Shown here: piece by piece, positions 42,183-53,117 of the stretch | Layout: each line of letters opens with the position of its first letter | Numbering within the stretch: the stretch's first letter is position 1 | Assembly: GCA_947561585.1 (NCBI GenBank) | Contig: CANNZV010001833.1 | Span: forward strand, 62,001 to 126,000 | DNA from: Caprella mutica | Taxonomy: Eukaryota > Arthropoda > Malacostraca > Amphipoda > Caprellidae | Direction of reading: 5' to 3' | Length of the DNA stretch: 64,000 nucleotides | Position numbers and translations under genes: made by a program | The notes under the pieces: generated by a model | The model's database searches: none | Told to the model about the DNA's origin: nothing | What the model saw: only the letters and a program-made list of their open reading frames with translations

Positions 42183-43455
42183 CAGTAGCGGACAAAATAT
42201 AAGGGTAGGCAAAAACAAGTTATCTAAATCTTTAATTTCACAAAAAGTACAAAACACACATTATTGAAATTTTGCATGTATTTTTATATAGAGCTCATAA
42301 TGTATTCGTATGAAATTTAAAGCATTTGTACAAATATTATAGGAATAGTTCCATATTTTACTTCAAACACTAAATTTTGCTCTAGTCAAAAGTTAAGGGT
42401 AGCCATCATAAACTTTGAAATATTCGCAGATATTGGCAATTAACTTAACAATTTGTAAATAATTCTTTACTATATCATTTCAATACATCTTCTACCACAA
42501 AATTCTAAAAATTTGGCACAATATTAAGGAAATGTCCACAATTCTTCCACATTTCTTGTGTTTCTTCTCTGAGTACAGTCTCCAATTATTATCCAAACAA
42601 TCTCAATTCGATTGAGGTCAGGAACAATTTCTTCATCTTCTAATAGAGTCGTAACTTTTTTATCTGAGTTGTCCTGCTTGTCCTGCTTGAAACTCTGTGA
42701 TTGAGGTTCAGTTGCTTGTTGATAGGAGAGATGAAAGAGCAGTTTTATACTTCTGCAATAACTCCTCCTCGCATACGAACAATGGGACCAGGTCCAGCAG
42801 AAAAAATGACCACCAAGACCATCACACTACCTCCTCCAAAATTAACCGTTTTCTTGACGCAGTTCAGAGTTAACATTTCTCCTACTTTACGTTTAATTTG
42901 TACTTTCCTATAAGAACCAAAGACTTCTATTTTTCTTCCATCATGACAAGAATGTACTTTCGACCACTAATCAATCGACCAAACGACATACTCATGATAA
43001 AACAAACAATGCGTTTTTGGCCTTCTATTAAGATATTAATTGTTTCTTCTAGTATGTAAACGGTTCTATAATAAGTTTATCCAAATTTAAACCTCTAAAC
43101 TAATAATAAATAGATTTATTAAACCGAATACCTAGTTGATAATCAAAACAAATGGTGTACATTCTTCTTCTTTAGACTGAAAATTAGAAAGTCGGAAGTA
43201 AAGTAGGTTTTGTAGAGTTTGGATTATAAAAATCTTTAAAATCATATAAAATTAGTAATATGCTATCAAATTTGATGGGGTTTGCAGTAAAATGATAAGA
43301 AACATTAGCATCGTCGATTTAAGTAATAAAAAAAATTGCTTGTAGAGGACCTTTAAAAGCTTCGACGCAGGGACAAATTATTGCAAACCAACTTGTTGAA
43401 GTCGAAGCGAAAAAGTAGACTGGGACACCGTACCACCAGACATGACATGCAATTA
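42183..43455 (-). mobile_element. Tc1/mariner-type element (copy 1), right end lost, interrupted by a piggyBac-type MITE
   Basis: Left end CAGTAGCGGACAAAATATAA after a TA, followed by about 180 bp almost identical to the left arm of the complete copy at 55439. On the minus strand, decayed transposase: VPDLNRIEIVWIIIGD near 42575-42625 matches the SPDLNPIENVW stretch bearing the last catalytic Asp of Tc1 transposases, and further pieces lie at 42850-43010 and 43360-43440. The element stops near 43455. A TTAA MITE sits inside. Confidence 0.75.
43019..43352. mobile_element. piggyBac-type MITE, partial copy inside the Tc1-type element
   Basis: The right end is TGTAGAGGACCT followed by TTAA (43353-43356), in inverted orientation to 31153. 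It includes GCAGTAAAATGATAAGAAAC and AATCAAAACAAATGGTGTAC. The left end is not the family's true end. Confidence 0.75.
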
Positions 43456-44040
43456 GTCCAGATATATTTTAGCCTGAAGATGAAAATAGTAATTTTCGAG
43501 ATGTTCACGATCTTCAATGTTCTTTTAGATAATAAATATACTAAATACCAATTTAATTTTTAATTAGCTATCTATAATATTTATCAAACCACACAAAACT
43601 TTTTCTGAGCTATACATAGAAAAAAACTCAATTTAAAAATAGGTTATAGTTTTTTTTGGGTGTTTTCTACTTAGAAGCAGTTACAGTTTATGTACTTATG
43701 AAACATAAGTGTACTGTATAATTATGTGTCATAAAAATAGCCTTGATAATTAGGGTACATGAATAATTTTGTTTGGTTAAAATTAAAAAAATACTTTTTA
43801 TCATTATATCTTAAACTTTTCTGTGGAAAATTAGAAAAAATAATATTTACTATTCTCACAGCTGTATAAGGCAGCTGGTAAAACAATTATAGTAATTAAA
43901 TACATAATTAAAATTAGAGGTTTAATAACGAACATTTGATCAGTTTCTATAGCCGGTTTATTGGGGTCATATATGGATAGCAATGGTGTTCATACACATA
44001 GATTATTCGCATTCAGGTTTAATAGTAGCTTACGTAATAT
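43456..44040. other. Non-coding stretch
   Basis: AT-rich; nothing recognised. The frame at 43381-43563 is a mixture of transposase remnant and intergenic DNA and is not a gene. Confidence 0.4.
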
Positions 44041-44230
44041 ACGGGGGGTATGGGGGGCGGCACGCCCCCCATTACATATATCAGTATTGAAGTAATAATT
44101 TGAAAATATCACGGAAACTGGAAATATTTTTTATATATGTATTTCGGGGGGCGTGCCGCCCCCCTGCCAGGTCATTAAACAATCATGAAGTGTGCAGTAC
44201 AACAAACTAGCGGATACAACAAATTACATT
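44041..44230. mobile_element. Palindromic GC-hairpin MITE (copy 3, left end lost)
   Basis: Contains GGGGGGCGGCACGCCCCCC near 44054 and GGGGGGCGTGCCGCCCCC near 44146, ending ACAACAAATTACAT. DNA right of it (44290-44460) repeats what follows copy 1 (32055-32230: CAATCCTTCAGTAATACATA, AATTTGGTGGGGG), so the mobile or duplicated unit is larger than the palindrome. Confidence 0.75.
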
Positions 44231-44463
44231 ACTGTTTCATGCCAAAAATATTTATTGTTTGAGTAATTTCAATGAAAACACGAGTTTTTTAAAAGTTCTC
44301 AATCCTTCAGTAATACATATAGGAAATAAATTTCTTTAAACCCTTATATCGCAAAAACTATTAGTTTCTACAAAAAACTGTTCTGATTTTCGGATTTTAT
44401 GGACAAAAATACATATAAAAAAATCAATTAAATTTGGTGGGGGTCGTCAAATGGGAAAGAGCC

Positions 44464-44725
44464 TGACCTCATGAAGATAACACACCCCAGAATGACCTCA
44501 TGAAGATAAAACACCCCAGAATGACCTCATGAAGATAACACAGTCGAGAATGACTCCATGAAGATAACACACCCGAGAATGACCTCATGAAGATAACACA
44601 CCCCAGAATGACCTCATGAAGATAACACAGTCGAGAATGACCTCATGAAGATAACACAGTCGAGAATGACCTCATGAAGATAACACAGTCGAGAATAACT
44701 CAATGAAGATAACACACCCCAGAAT
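44464..44725. repeat. 29-bp tandem repeat, about nine units
   Basis: Units contain GACCTCATGAAGATAACACA followed by CCCCAGAAT or GTCGAGAAT; the two variants are intermixed. A decayed relative (AAGAAGATGCACCCCA) is near 45154-45195. Confidence 0.9.
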
Positions 44726-44840
44726 TGTATCAAAGATACAAACTGAAGCGGGATTTATATACTGGAGTAATAACAATTCGATAATTGAAAAAGTCGTCCA
44801 GAAAGGTTCTATCATTCACAGTGATGAACGGAAAGCTTAT

Positions 44841-45097
44841 TGTAGTTTGTTGTATTTGCTAGTTTGTTGTACTGCACACCTGATGATTGATTAATGACCT
44901 GGATGAGGGGCTTGCGGGTGGCACGCCCCACTTAATAATTATATCGGATATTTCCAGTTTCCGTGATATTTTTCATTTTTTACTTCAAAACTGATATACA
45001 TGTAATGGGGAGCGTGTCACCCCTCATACCCCCTGTCAGGTCATTAATAAATCGTGAAGTGTGCAGTACAACTAACTATCGGATACAACAAACTACA
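44841..45097. mobile_element. Palindromic GC-hairpin MITE (copy 4, diverged)
   Basis: Ends TGTAGTTTGTTGTATTTGCT and inverse. The internal GC hairpins have decayed by many changes relative to copy 1, so this insertion is older. Confidence 0.75.
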
Positions 45098-45483
45098 TAA
45101 ACCGATATACGTGTAAAGTAGTAAACTTTATTTTTTTACGTTATTGACCTTCTGAAGAAGATGCACCCCATTTCTGAAGAAGATGCACCCCATAAAAAAG
45201 CATATGAAGATAACGCCCCCTTGAAGGATCTGGGATGCTTTATCTTCTTGAGATTCAATTTTCATTTAACAATAATCAAGATTTTTAAAGATAAATATTT
45301 AAAGCAAACATAAAATTCTTTATAAAATAATGTGTTTCATTTTGGTATAATAATAATGAAAATATTTGCTAGAACGACATCACATGAATTCCGGGAACCG
45401 AATATTCCCTCCTACTTAGCTGACATTCAAATCAAACGGTGTAGTTCTACAGTATTTTTTTTACTTTGAAATGAAAATTAGTA

Positions 45484-45655
45484 GGTAAGTCGGAAGTTAA
45501 ACGGCTATTCTAAAGTTTTGATTATAAAAATCTTTAAGAAACACATAAATTGAAACATATGCTATCAAATTTCATGGCTTTTGCAGTAAAATGATAAGAA
45601 ATATAAGCCTAGTATTGATTTAAAAATTGTTGGAGGGGATCTTCAGGAGAAAATC
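45484..45655. mobile_element. piggyBac-type MITE fragment
   Basis: Contains AAGTCGGAAGTTAAACGG, AATCTTTAAGAAACACATAA and GCAGTAAAATGATAAGAAAT, ending TTGTTGGAGGGGATC; same orientation as the 43019 fragment. Diverged, ends incomplete. Confidence 0.6.
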
Positions 45656-45943
45656 CTACTTAAAACTTATAACTTGCCTCAACAATCTCAATCATTAAAG
45701 TCTTGTGTAGCTTTTCATTTCACATCACATTTAGCTAAATAATATGTGAAGGTGATGGACAATTCGGTAGAAGAAAATATAATTATTTATTTCATGATAA
45801 TCTTTTTTTTTTTAACTGCGATGTCATTGTACACGGCTAATTTACGATGCTTAGTGTAATTAATTTATTATTTAAGTACTGTATATGAAAAAAAACAGTT
45901 ATTGAAATTTTATAAGTTAGTTAGCTGTTTAAAAAAATGTCCG

Positions 45944-46035
45944 TTTTTTTTTTTTTTTTTTTGACACTACCTAATCTGTGTGTAGATGTGAGAAGTCGAA
46001 CCCCAGTATCTGTGGCTAGGATTGTGCCTTTTCCT
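45944..46035 (-). mobile_element. Possible tRNA-derived SINE
   Basis: A run of about 20 T (45943-45962) is the poly(A) tail of a minus-strand element. Reading that strand, the body has CACAATCCTAGCCACAGATA and GGGGTTCGACTTCTC, the latter one base off the polymerase III B-box consensus. The A box is not clear. Inference. Confidence 0.35.
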
Positions 46036-46039
46036 AATG

Positions 46040-47280
46040 TGTTTTAACCTATTGTGCAATAATAAGTTCAATATCTAATATATAACTATACTGTAAAATA
46101 TAAATTATATAATGAAGAATGTTTTGCCTTGTTATTGAGTAACTTCGCAGCTAATTTGTACCTACCTACTGTACCTATTTTTCATAAACTAGGTATAAAA
46201 CTTAACTAGAACCTAGCAGTTTAGAGCTCCTCGACTAAAATGGGCTTCTCCACATTATATTTAGTTTTAATTATTTAAATTCTCTAGAATTTATTAATTT
46301 CATTGTATTTCAAAATTTATTATATTTCAAAGCGTTTTCGGCTTTCCCATTTCTATTCCGCTAGATTATACGCAGTGCCGCCAGTGCGCCATTTAAAAAG
46401 TTTAAACATCTAAAGATTGTGATTGCCTTTTAATTCTCTTCATATTTACTATTTAATATTTCTCCAAAGGGACAAGTCATTCAAAATATATTATTATATT
46501 TTTAGGAAGTTATCTACTTTATTTTTTTCTTATTCATAACCATGTTTCTTGTATATATAATAGTTTATTTGTATTTTTAGTTGTGCCAGCGCTCTTTTCA
46601 CTACAGGCACGGCGAATCACGCACGCCATTTTCCTTTCCGTTCAACTATTTATTATTCTATCTTAAAACACATAAAACTAAGTGTTTACTTAATTAAAAT
46701 AAATAATATAATCTTAAAGTAAACTCAACACTTAATATTATTCTTCTTCTGTATTATTTTTAAGTTACTCTTTCATTTCGTTTTCTATGTAAGCGCTGAT
46801 TGAAGTTTTCTATGATTAAGTAGCTATGACTATGCTAATTGTAATTAAATTTACAGGTTCAAGCCTGGCTCTCGATTTTTCTCAATATTTCGTACATGTA
46901 CCATTTTGTGGATTGAAAATAAAAGAAGAACACATACCCAGCTTACTTTAAAATCATTATTCCTGCAATATACGGAAAAGAAATTATATAAAAAAAATTA
47001 TCATCCCCACAGTCCACAGACTGAGACCCAGGAGACATTCTTTTCAGACTGGACAGTGACCCCCCACCCATAAAGATATACTTAGTCACTCCTGTCTCCT
47101 AAGGAATATAGTTTCTAAATAATAAGCCTCCACCAAATCAATACTCTGGTACATTACTACTTCCAAAGTTCCAAATTCCCAGTCTGTGGAGGTGGCAAAG
47201 CCATTCTGCATAATGTATCCTCTGACTCTCAGAGATTTTGAATTGAGATAGAGTTACTCTCAGCCTCAGAATCTGATTCA
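46040..47280. other. Non-coding stretch
   Basis: No gene or recognised element. 46990-47215 is less AT-rich and contains CACAGTCCACAGACTGAGAC and, inverted, CCCAGTCTGTGGAGG, suggesting ends of a small element of about 200 bp. Confidence 0.4.
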
Positions 47281-47520
47281 GAATCTCCTTCATTTAAATT
47301 AATTGTAACATAAGAATAAATTCAAAATCCATCTCAGCTAGATTAATAATTGGTTTTCTTTTAACATAAGAAATATTTAAAGATCTGCCATTCTGCCTCA
47401 ACTAAATTAATGGTAACATAAGAAATTAGAAATTAATTCAAAATCTCCCACAACTAAATTAATGATAACACAGGAATTAATTCTAAATCTACCTCAGAGA
47501 TCTCAAATTTCTAAAATTGG
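47281..47520. repeat. Imperfect tandem repeat of about 60-70 bp
   Basis: Four decayed units each with CTAAATTAATGGTAACATAA-like and AATTCAAAATCT-like words. Confidence 0.6.
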
Positions 47521-47611
47521 GTTCAGATTTGTCTCAGTGAGTCTTGTAAAAATGTTCCAAATTCTGCAGAGGGCTGTAAAGTGCGTCCATGTTTTTTTGC
47601 GTCCAATATTA

Positions 47612-48621
47612 CAGTAAAACTCCTGAGTTATGAAGTTTTTTTATGAAGCACCCGAATAATGAAGTACCTGAATTATGAAATGCTCCTGATTTATGAAGTA
47701 TTTTCTTTGTTTAAATCATAGAAAACGATAATTCTTGAGGTATAACTATACCTTTTCCAAGTCAAGTTGGCAGAAGTGAATAATGAATTGGCCGAATTGA
47801 AAGTCATATTGCAGAAGTGAAAATGAAAACTGCAACAATGACAAGCAATTACAATATAGAAGTTTTTTTTATATAAATTACAACTTCAATGCAATAGTGG
47901 GTTTTTGCAATCTTCTCCATCAGAATCTACCATATAATAAGATAATACTCTATTATAGAATAATACTCTAGTATAGGACAATACTCAACTATAGGACAAT
48001 ACTCAATTATAGGACAATACCCAATTATAGGACAATACCCAATTATAGGACAATACCCAATTATAGGACAATTTCCAATTATAGGACAATACCCAATTAT
48101 AGGATGATACCCAATAATTATTAAAGGTAAGGATGATATCCAATTATAGGATACCACCTATAATTGAGTATTATCCTATAATGGAGTATTTATTATAAAT
48201 GAAAATGTAAATCAGGAAGACAAAGATTTATTATAAAGTTTAGGTTATTAATAAATCGCATATATTGAGTATAAACATGTGTTTTCTTAATTGTTTGAGA
48301 TTTAAATGATGTGTATTTTTTGTTGATGATTTCAATTTAGGCATAAATGACTACTACCATGATATATTATTTTTTTGTACAATAATGAGTAGCTATATTG
48401 ATTTCCCACAACATTTACGTAGTACTTATATAATTACCTCAATTTTGTATAAAATTTAGTGCACACAGCTCATCCATATAAGAATAATATTTGTCACAGT
48501 TATCCCTCAATGACAAAAATTCTCTATGATTTTAATCACAGAAAACTATCACTGCACACGAATTATGAAGTGGCTCTCAGTTATGAAGAAACCGTTACTT
48601 CCTAACTCAGGAGTTTCACTG
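47612..48621. mobile_element. pogo/Tigger-like non-autonomous element, TA target
   Basis: Ends CAGTAAAACTCCTGAGTTAT and the inverse (CCTAACTCAGGAGTTTCACTG), with TA on both sides. Such ends and TA targets are typical of pogo/Tigger elements. The word TTATGAAGT repeats near both ends. The interior carries an 18-bp array and no transposase. Confidence 0.85.
47940..48175. repeat. 18-bp tandem repeat inside the pogo-like element
   Basis: Ten or more units of AGGACAATACCCAATTAT with variants. The edges at 48150-48185 turn into an inverted form (CCTATAATTGAGTATTATCC), so the array ends in a hairpin. Confidence 0.85.
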
Positions 48622-48623
48622 TA

Positions 48624-49296
48624 TTTGAGGCCTCCCTTTCCTGTGTATTATCAGGGAAAGAATAAACGAGGTCACTTTGAATTTTAGATGCAAAAACCGT
48701 GGAGGTTTCAGTCAAATTTGGAGATTTGACAACGTTGCATAGGATAAGGTCCGCCTTCTTGTAGTATTGAGAAAAAATGCCAATTAGTAAAAAGTTTATG
48801 ACTACTTAGAGGCCTATTAGTGAATTGTCTTTGAATATTGAAAGATAGCGCGAATCAAACTATATTAATAAAAAAATTACATTTAGTTTAAAGATTATTT
48901 TAACTATCAGGCCTTCGATGAAAAAACTATATTTATAAAAACTATTGCTCTAAACTATAACGCTAGTCGTGTATTCCTCGTAATTTTTTTCTCAAGTGAG
49001 TAACTACAGGAACAGTTATTTAACAATTTTGTAATAGTGGTTTACCCACAGATTTCATCGTATATCAAATTCTAATGAAATAATAACTACATTTCGTAGC
49101 ACAACACGAAAAACTGTTTGGCATTATTTGAATTAATATCAATCGAATTTTCATGCTCTAAATTATTGACCGAATAACTACCCGTTCCATGCTATCAGTT
49201 AGTAAGATCAAAACTACCATCATAGAATTATTATTCGCAACAGACGTATCTAAGAAAGTATGAATAATTTGAATTTTTTTTTGATGTGCAAGAACT
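48624..49296. other. Non-coding stretch
   Basis: AT-rich, no gene or clear repeat. Confidence 0.4.
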
Positions 49297-49463
49297 AAGG
49301 TAAATTACACAGTAGCCAATATGACACAGTAGCTGATAGCTAGTAGGAAGAGATGCTCAATGTTCGACTAGAAGTTCAAGCTTCATATCTGTTATAGAGC
49401 ATCTTTTTTGTAATTAGCTATCGGCTGCTGTGTCACATCAGCTGTTGCGTATTTACCTTAGTT
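49297..49463. mobile_element. Palindromic MITE, AACTAAGGTAAAT type
   Basis: Left end AACTAAGGTAAATTACACAG with TAGC, right end inverse (GCTGTTGCGTATTTACCTTA with GTT); inner words TAGCTGATAGCTA and TAGCTATCGGCTGC also pair. About 167 bp. Confidence 0.7.
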
Positions 49464-50180
49464 CAATTTTTAATGTCTATAGTTAGTTAATTGTGCAATG
49501 TCTATAATATCCCCAATTAATATAAGGGCTGATTTGGTTAAATTGGCTTTTGGTCAAATATTTTAATAATTGCTATAACGAAAAAAAAGATAAATAGTAA
49601 AATATATACTATGGGTATAGGTAAAGCCACACCTAGGCTAGCGATGCATTGCCAAGGAGATTTCTACAAACGCCTAAAATTAGCTTACATATCCATTGCT
49701 TAATAACACAATCATTTGCATGAACTGTGTAATAGTTAAACTTGTAAATTAGATCTAAAACTTTCTATTGAACAGCATATCCCTATAGCAACATCTTCCA
49801 TAACGGGAAGTAGTGTTGGCAATATTAATATTTTAAAGTGGTAGGAAAGAGAAGAGGCTATTGATAAATACTTTAATTGATTGTTGGAGTTTAGAACCTA
49901 GAGAACGTATCTACAGTTCGATTTCAGTCTTCCACCTCTCTTTTCAAGATAGCTTTTATGGAGTCTTCAATTTTGCATAGTAAAAGAAATTAAAATGAAA
50001 CTATTTTGAAAAGTTATAGATAATTTTTTTCTGAAAACTTAACAAGTATAACTTGCCGCTTCCTTCATTTTGTCTTACTGTTACCATTATTTTATCATTT
50101 ATTAATTTTAATTGATAAACCATTTTTTCCATGAACTAGATTTCTGTTGAATTTGATGAAATTGTAGTCCCTCCATAACC
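49464..50180. other. Non-coding stretch
   Basis: AT-rich, no gene, no clear repeat. Confidence 0.4.
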
Positions 50181-50204
50181 TAGGTCCCTTCTGTACCAGG
50201 TAAG

Positions 50205-50560
50205 AGTTGATAATTTATTTGGAATGGTCAGATCAAGGTCATTCATTTATAACTCAAAAATTATTCAACAAAATTGTCCGATAATCGGTGACACGACTGG
50301 TCAATAGCCAGGAACCATTTGATTAGATTTTGGGAGCGATCGGGTTAAAGGTCAAGGTCATTTTTAACTGAAAAAGTATTCAACCAATTCTCTGAAATTT
50401 TATATTGACCATTTATTGGTCAATAACCAGGAACCATTTGATCAAATTTTGGGAGCGAACGGGCAAAGGTAAAATTCATTTCTAACTCAAGGCAAATTAT
50501 TGGATGGTCAAGGTTATATGTGGCGGCGAAGGTATGTGCTGTACGGGTGCACATCATCTT
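50205..50560. repeat. Two-unit repeat of about 124 bp with conserved words
   Basis: Each unit has GGTCAAGGTCATT-like, AACT(C/G)AAAAA, ATTCAACCAATT-like, CCAGGAACCATTTGAT and ATTTTGGGAGCGA words; after the second unit comes GTGGCGGCGAAGGTATGTGC with TGTACGGGTGCAC. It is not coding. I have seen similarly worded repeats (GGCGGAGGT.TGCGCTCT..GAGTGC) in many unrelated genomes; that is memory, not a search. Confidence 0.6.
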
Positions 50561-50899
50561 GATGGTAATGTAATGATATTTAGTCACCCAAACTAATTAT
50601 GGATGAACCATGGGCCTCGACAGTTGTTTCTTTCCCATTTTCTCGTTATTTTTCTGTCAATCATTTATTTTATTACTTGGGTGCATAATAATGCACTCCT
50701 CATTGGAGAACATGCAGCAGCTGTGGAACCTTCATGAAACTTTCGATGGGGGCTGAATAACAACAGTAATTGCTGATCTAAATCAAATAGAAAATATCTG
50801 AAGCTATGGAACAAATTTTTTCAGTATGTGGTATATCATGAGGAATTGCTAATTTTCTGATTTATTTAACGTAAGGCTTGCTTTGATGTATAGATAAGG

Positions 50900-51720
50900 A
50901 TATCTAAAGCCTTGATCACACAGCCAGAACTTTGTTTGAGCGTTCTTAGAACGGAAGGAAAATAAACCAAATTTCGACAACGCTCGTTACCGCGTACACA
51001 AGGGAAAACTGATCATGGTAACCCGGGCGTTGATAGAGCGGTGTTCTACGTACGAGTGTGGTCGTTGGCTCGGCGGGAGTTTAAAGTTGGTATAGCGGTA
51101 TACTACTTTTGATTACGGAGCTGAGTGGATGAAATCTATCAGAAATTCTGATAGATTTCTGATATAAATCGATAGTTGAGGCTCATCATTTGAAGGCCTG
51201 ACACACCGGAGGAACTTTGCTAGAACGTTCCTGAAGCAAGGACAAAAAATTGTTAACGCTCACCAGAAGTTGGCCCCAGTCCAGGCAATGCCGTATACGC
51301 TCGACCACAGCTTATGTTCACACCTACTGATCCGAATGTTTTGAACTGCACAAAATATTACGAGCGTTGAGATGCAGTAGCTTTCCGCTATGCACAGTTC
51401 CCCACCGCAACAAAACCCAGACAAGTTTTGGCACCATTATAGAAGCAAATACGTAAATCTTGAATGCTGGACGTGGACCAGCGCTGCTTCGCCAGCATTG
51501 CCTGGGCGGTGATTAAATGTTGCATAAACTTTGATAAGGCAGTTGAAAACGCTTGAATCACGGAGACGAGTTTGCTGAAACGGCCTTAGAAAAGGAAGCA
51601 GTGATTCACTGCTGTGATGAACTTTGGTTTGACGTTAGTATGGAGGTCGCATAGCTCCATACTGCCAAACCAACGCTCGCTGCCTCTTTCTACCGTTAAG
51701 CCAACTCTATAGCAATGACG
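50900..51720. other. GC-richer unassigned island with decayed direct repeats
   Basis: Stands out by CG-containing words. Two related blocks start near 50916 (TGATCACACAGCCAGAACTT) and 51205 (CTGACACACCGGAGGAACTT), both followed by GAACG/GAACGTTC words. Hairpins: ATCAGAAATTCTGAT at 51139 and GTATGGAGGTCGCATAGCTC closing at 51638-51662. No open frame. Probably old transposon remains. Confidence 0.4.
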
Positions 51721-52160
51721 GCTTCAGTAGTTCAGATACTGGTGCTTGTATCTTTTTCTTACACATTTCTTGGTAAATGACTGTATATTTTGAGCATTTG
51801 TACCGACAGGTGATTGGTGATATTGTTCAATGTTCACTGAGCCATTTTCTTTTCTGACTACTTCTTCGAGTTCCTTTCCATTTGACGTCAGCGATATGGC
51901 CTTTCATTCCTAGCAGAGGTTATACCCCCTACTTCTGGTAAGTTTTTAGTTACTGAAATTAATATAGATTGAAATAGGTAGCATCTAGTTCTAGGAGAAC
52001 CTTATATAAGATCTGGCCGTGACAGAGGCTCAATATGATTACCATTCATTTTTTAAATGGTAAACCGTGCTGCTTAATACTTGGATAAAATCTGTTATAT
52101 ATTAGCTAATCATTTCTGTAACTTCCTCGTTAATAGATGGTGGATGTAATCTACTTGCAT
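51721..52160. other. Non-coding stretch
   Basis: No gene or clear repeat seen. Confidence 0.4.
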
Positions 52161-52295
52161 GGGCAAGTTACAAATTATCGGACGGTTCTAATTCTTCGAT
52201 CAAAATAAATATAATAAAAATTATTTAACTCCAATTATATACTTTTTCTTGTAATATCAAAGATGTGAAACCGTCCGATAATTCGTAACTTACCC
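52161..52295. mobile_element. Palindromic MITE, ATCGGACGG family (copy 7, best preserved)
   Basis: 135 bp; ends GGGCAAGTTACAAATTATCG with GACGGTTC and the inverse GAAACCGTCCGATAATTCGT with AACTTACCC. It is the clearest reference copy of the family in the window. Confidence 0.85.
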
Positions 52296-52299
52296 TATC

Positions 52300-53110
52300 C
52301 CAGAAAGTAATCGAGATAAAAGAGGTATATGGTAGAACTGTTTTTATTTCAAATATTATTCAAATATCATACAATAAATAATCATCACAGACTAATTTTT
52401 TCTTCCACCATCAGGGGTGATTGAAATAGGGATAAATAAATATAGCATACATAGAATAATGAATATTAACTCTGTTCAAATATATAAAACAGAACTATAT
52501 TAGGTCTGTATAGCAAAGAAACTATGGTAATGGGTGAGAGATGGGGCGGGGGGTTGTTGTGAAACCCCGCGTACCCCCTCTCACCTTTTCATTGGGGTAA
52601 TTCAGTATCATTATACAGTTTACTAAATAATTCACCTGAGTTCTTCCCCCCCCCCCCCTCAGGGAGGGGGAACAAGCGACATGTGGCCGTGTATTACCGG
52701 TCACAAGATTAAAATACCTTCTTTGTATAGGTTTCTATTAGGCCTAAATTATAAAAATGAAGAAAATGTAACAATATATGAATGTATAAATAATATATTA
52801 TCTATTTTCAATACAAATATTTTTACATTAATATTACTAAATCACAAAATCGAAGGGAAAGAGAACTAAGTTTAACATTTGGTTATAATGCGTAATTTCG
52901 AGCAACGTTTTGGAACAGAATGTTACCAAACAGGATGTACATTGTTCTTGTGGTTGACGTATGACGTCAAAGCCTCTTTGTACATCTATTTTCGAACATC
53001 TCCGCACTAAATAAGCCGGCTGTAATTCTCACAATATTCATTTCGAGTGTACATCTCATCAAGTGAGGTTCAAGTCCCTTAGAGTCTCTAAGAATTGTGA
53101 TATTGAGTGA
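52300..53110. other. Upstream region of F-box gene 2
   Basis: Contains a G/C-rich hairpin (GGGGCGGGGGGTTG..CCCCGCGTACCCC, 52541-52577) and a run of 13-14 C (52645-52659). No further gene. 52990-53117 would be the promoter and 5' leader of the F-box gene; no TATA box is evident. Confidence 0.4.
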
Positions 53111-53117
53111 AAAAGTT

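Noticed and set aside
42701..42913. Plus-strand frame of 70 codons
   Set aside because: Antisense to the decayed Tc1 transposase; the minus strand has the DLN.IE..W motif.
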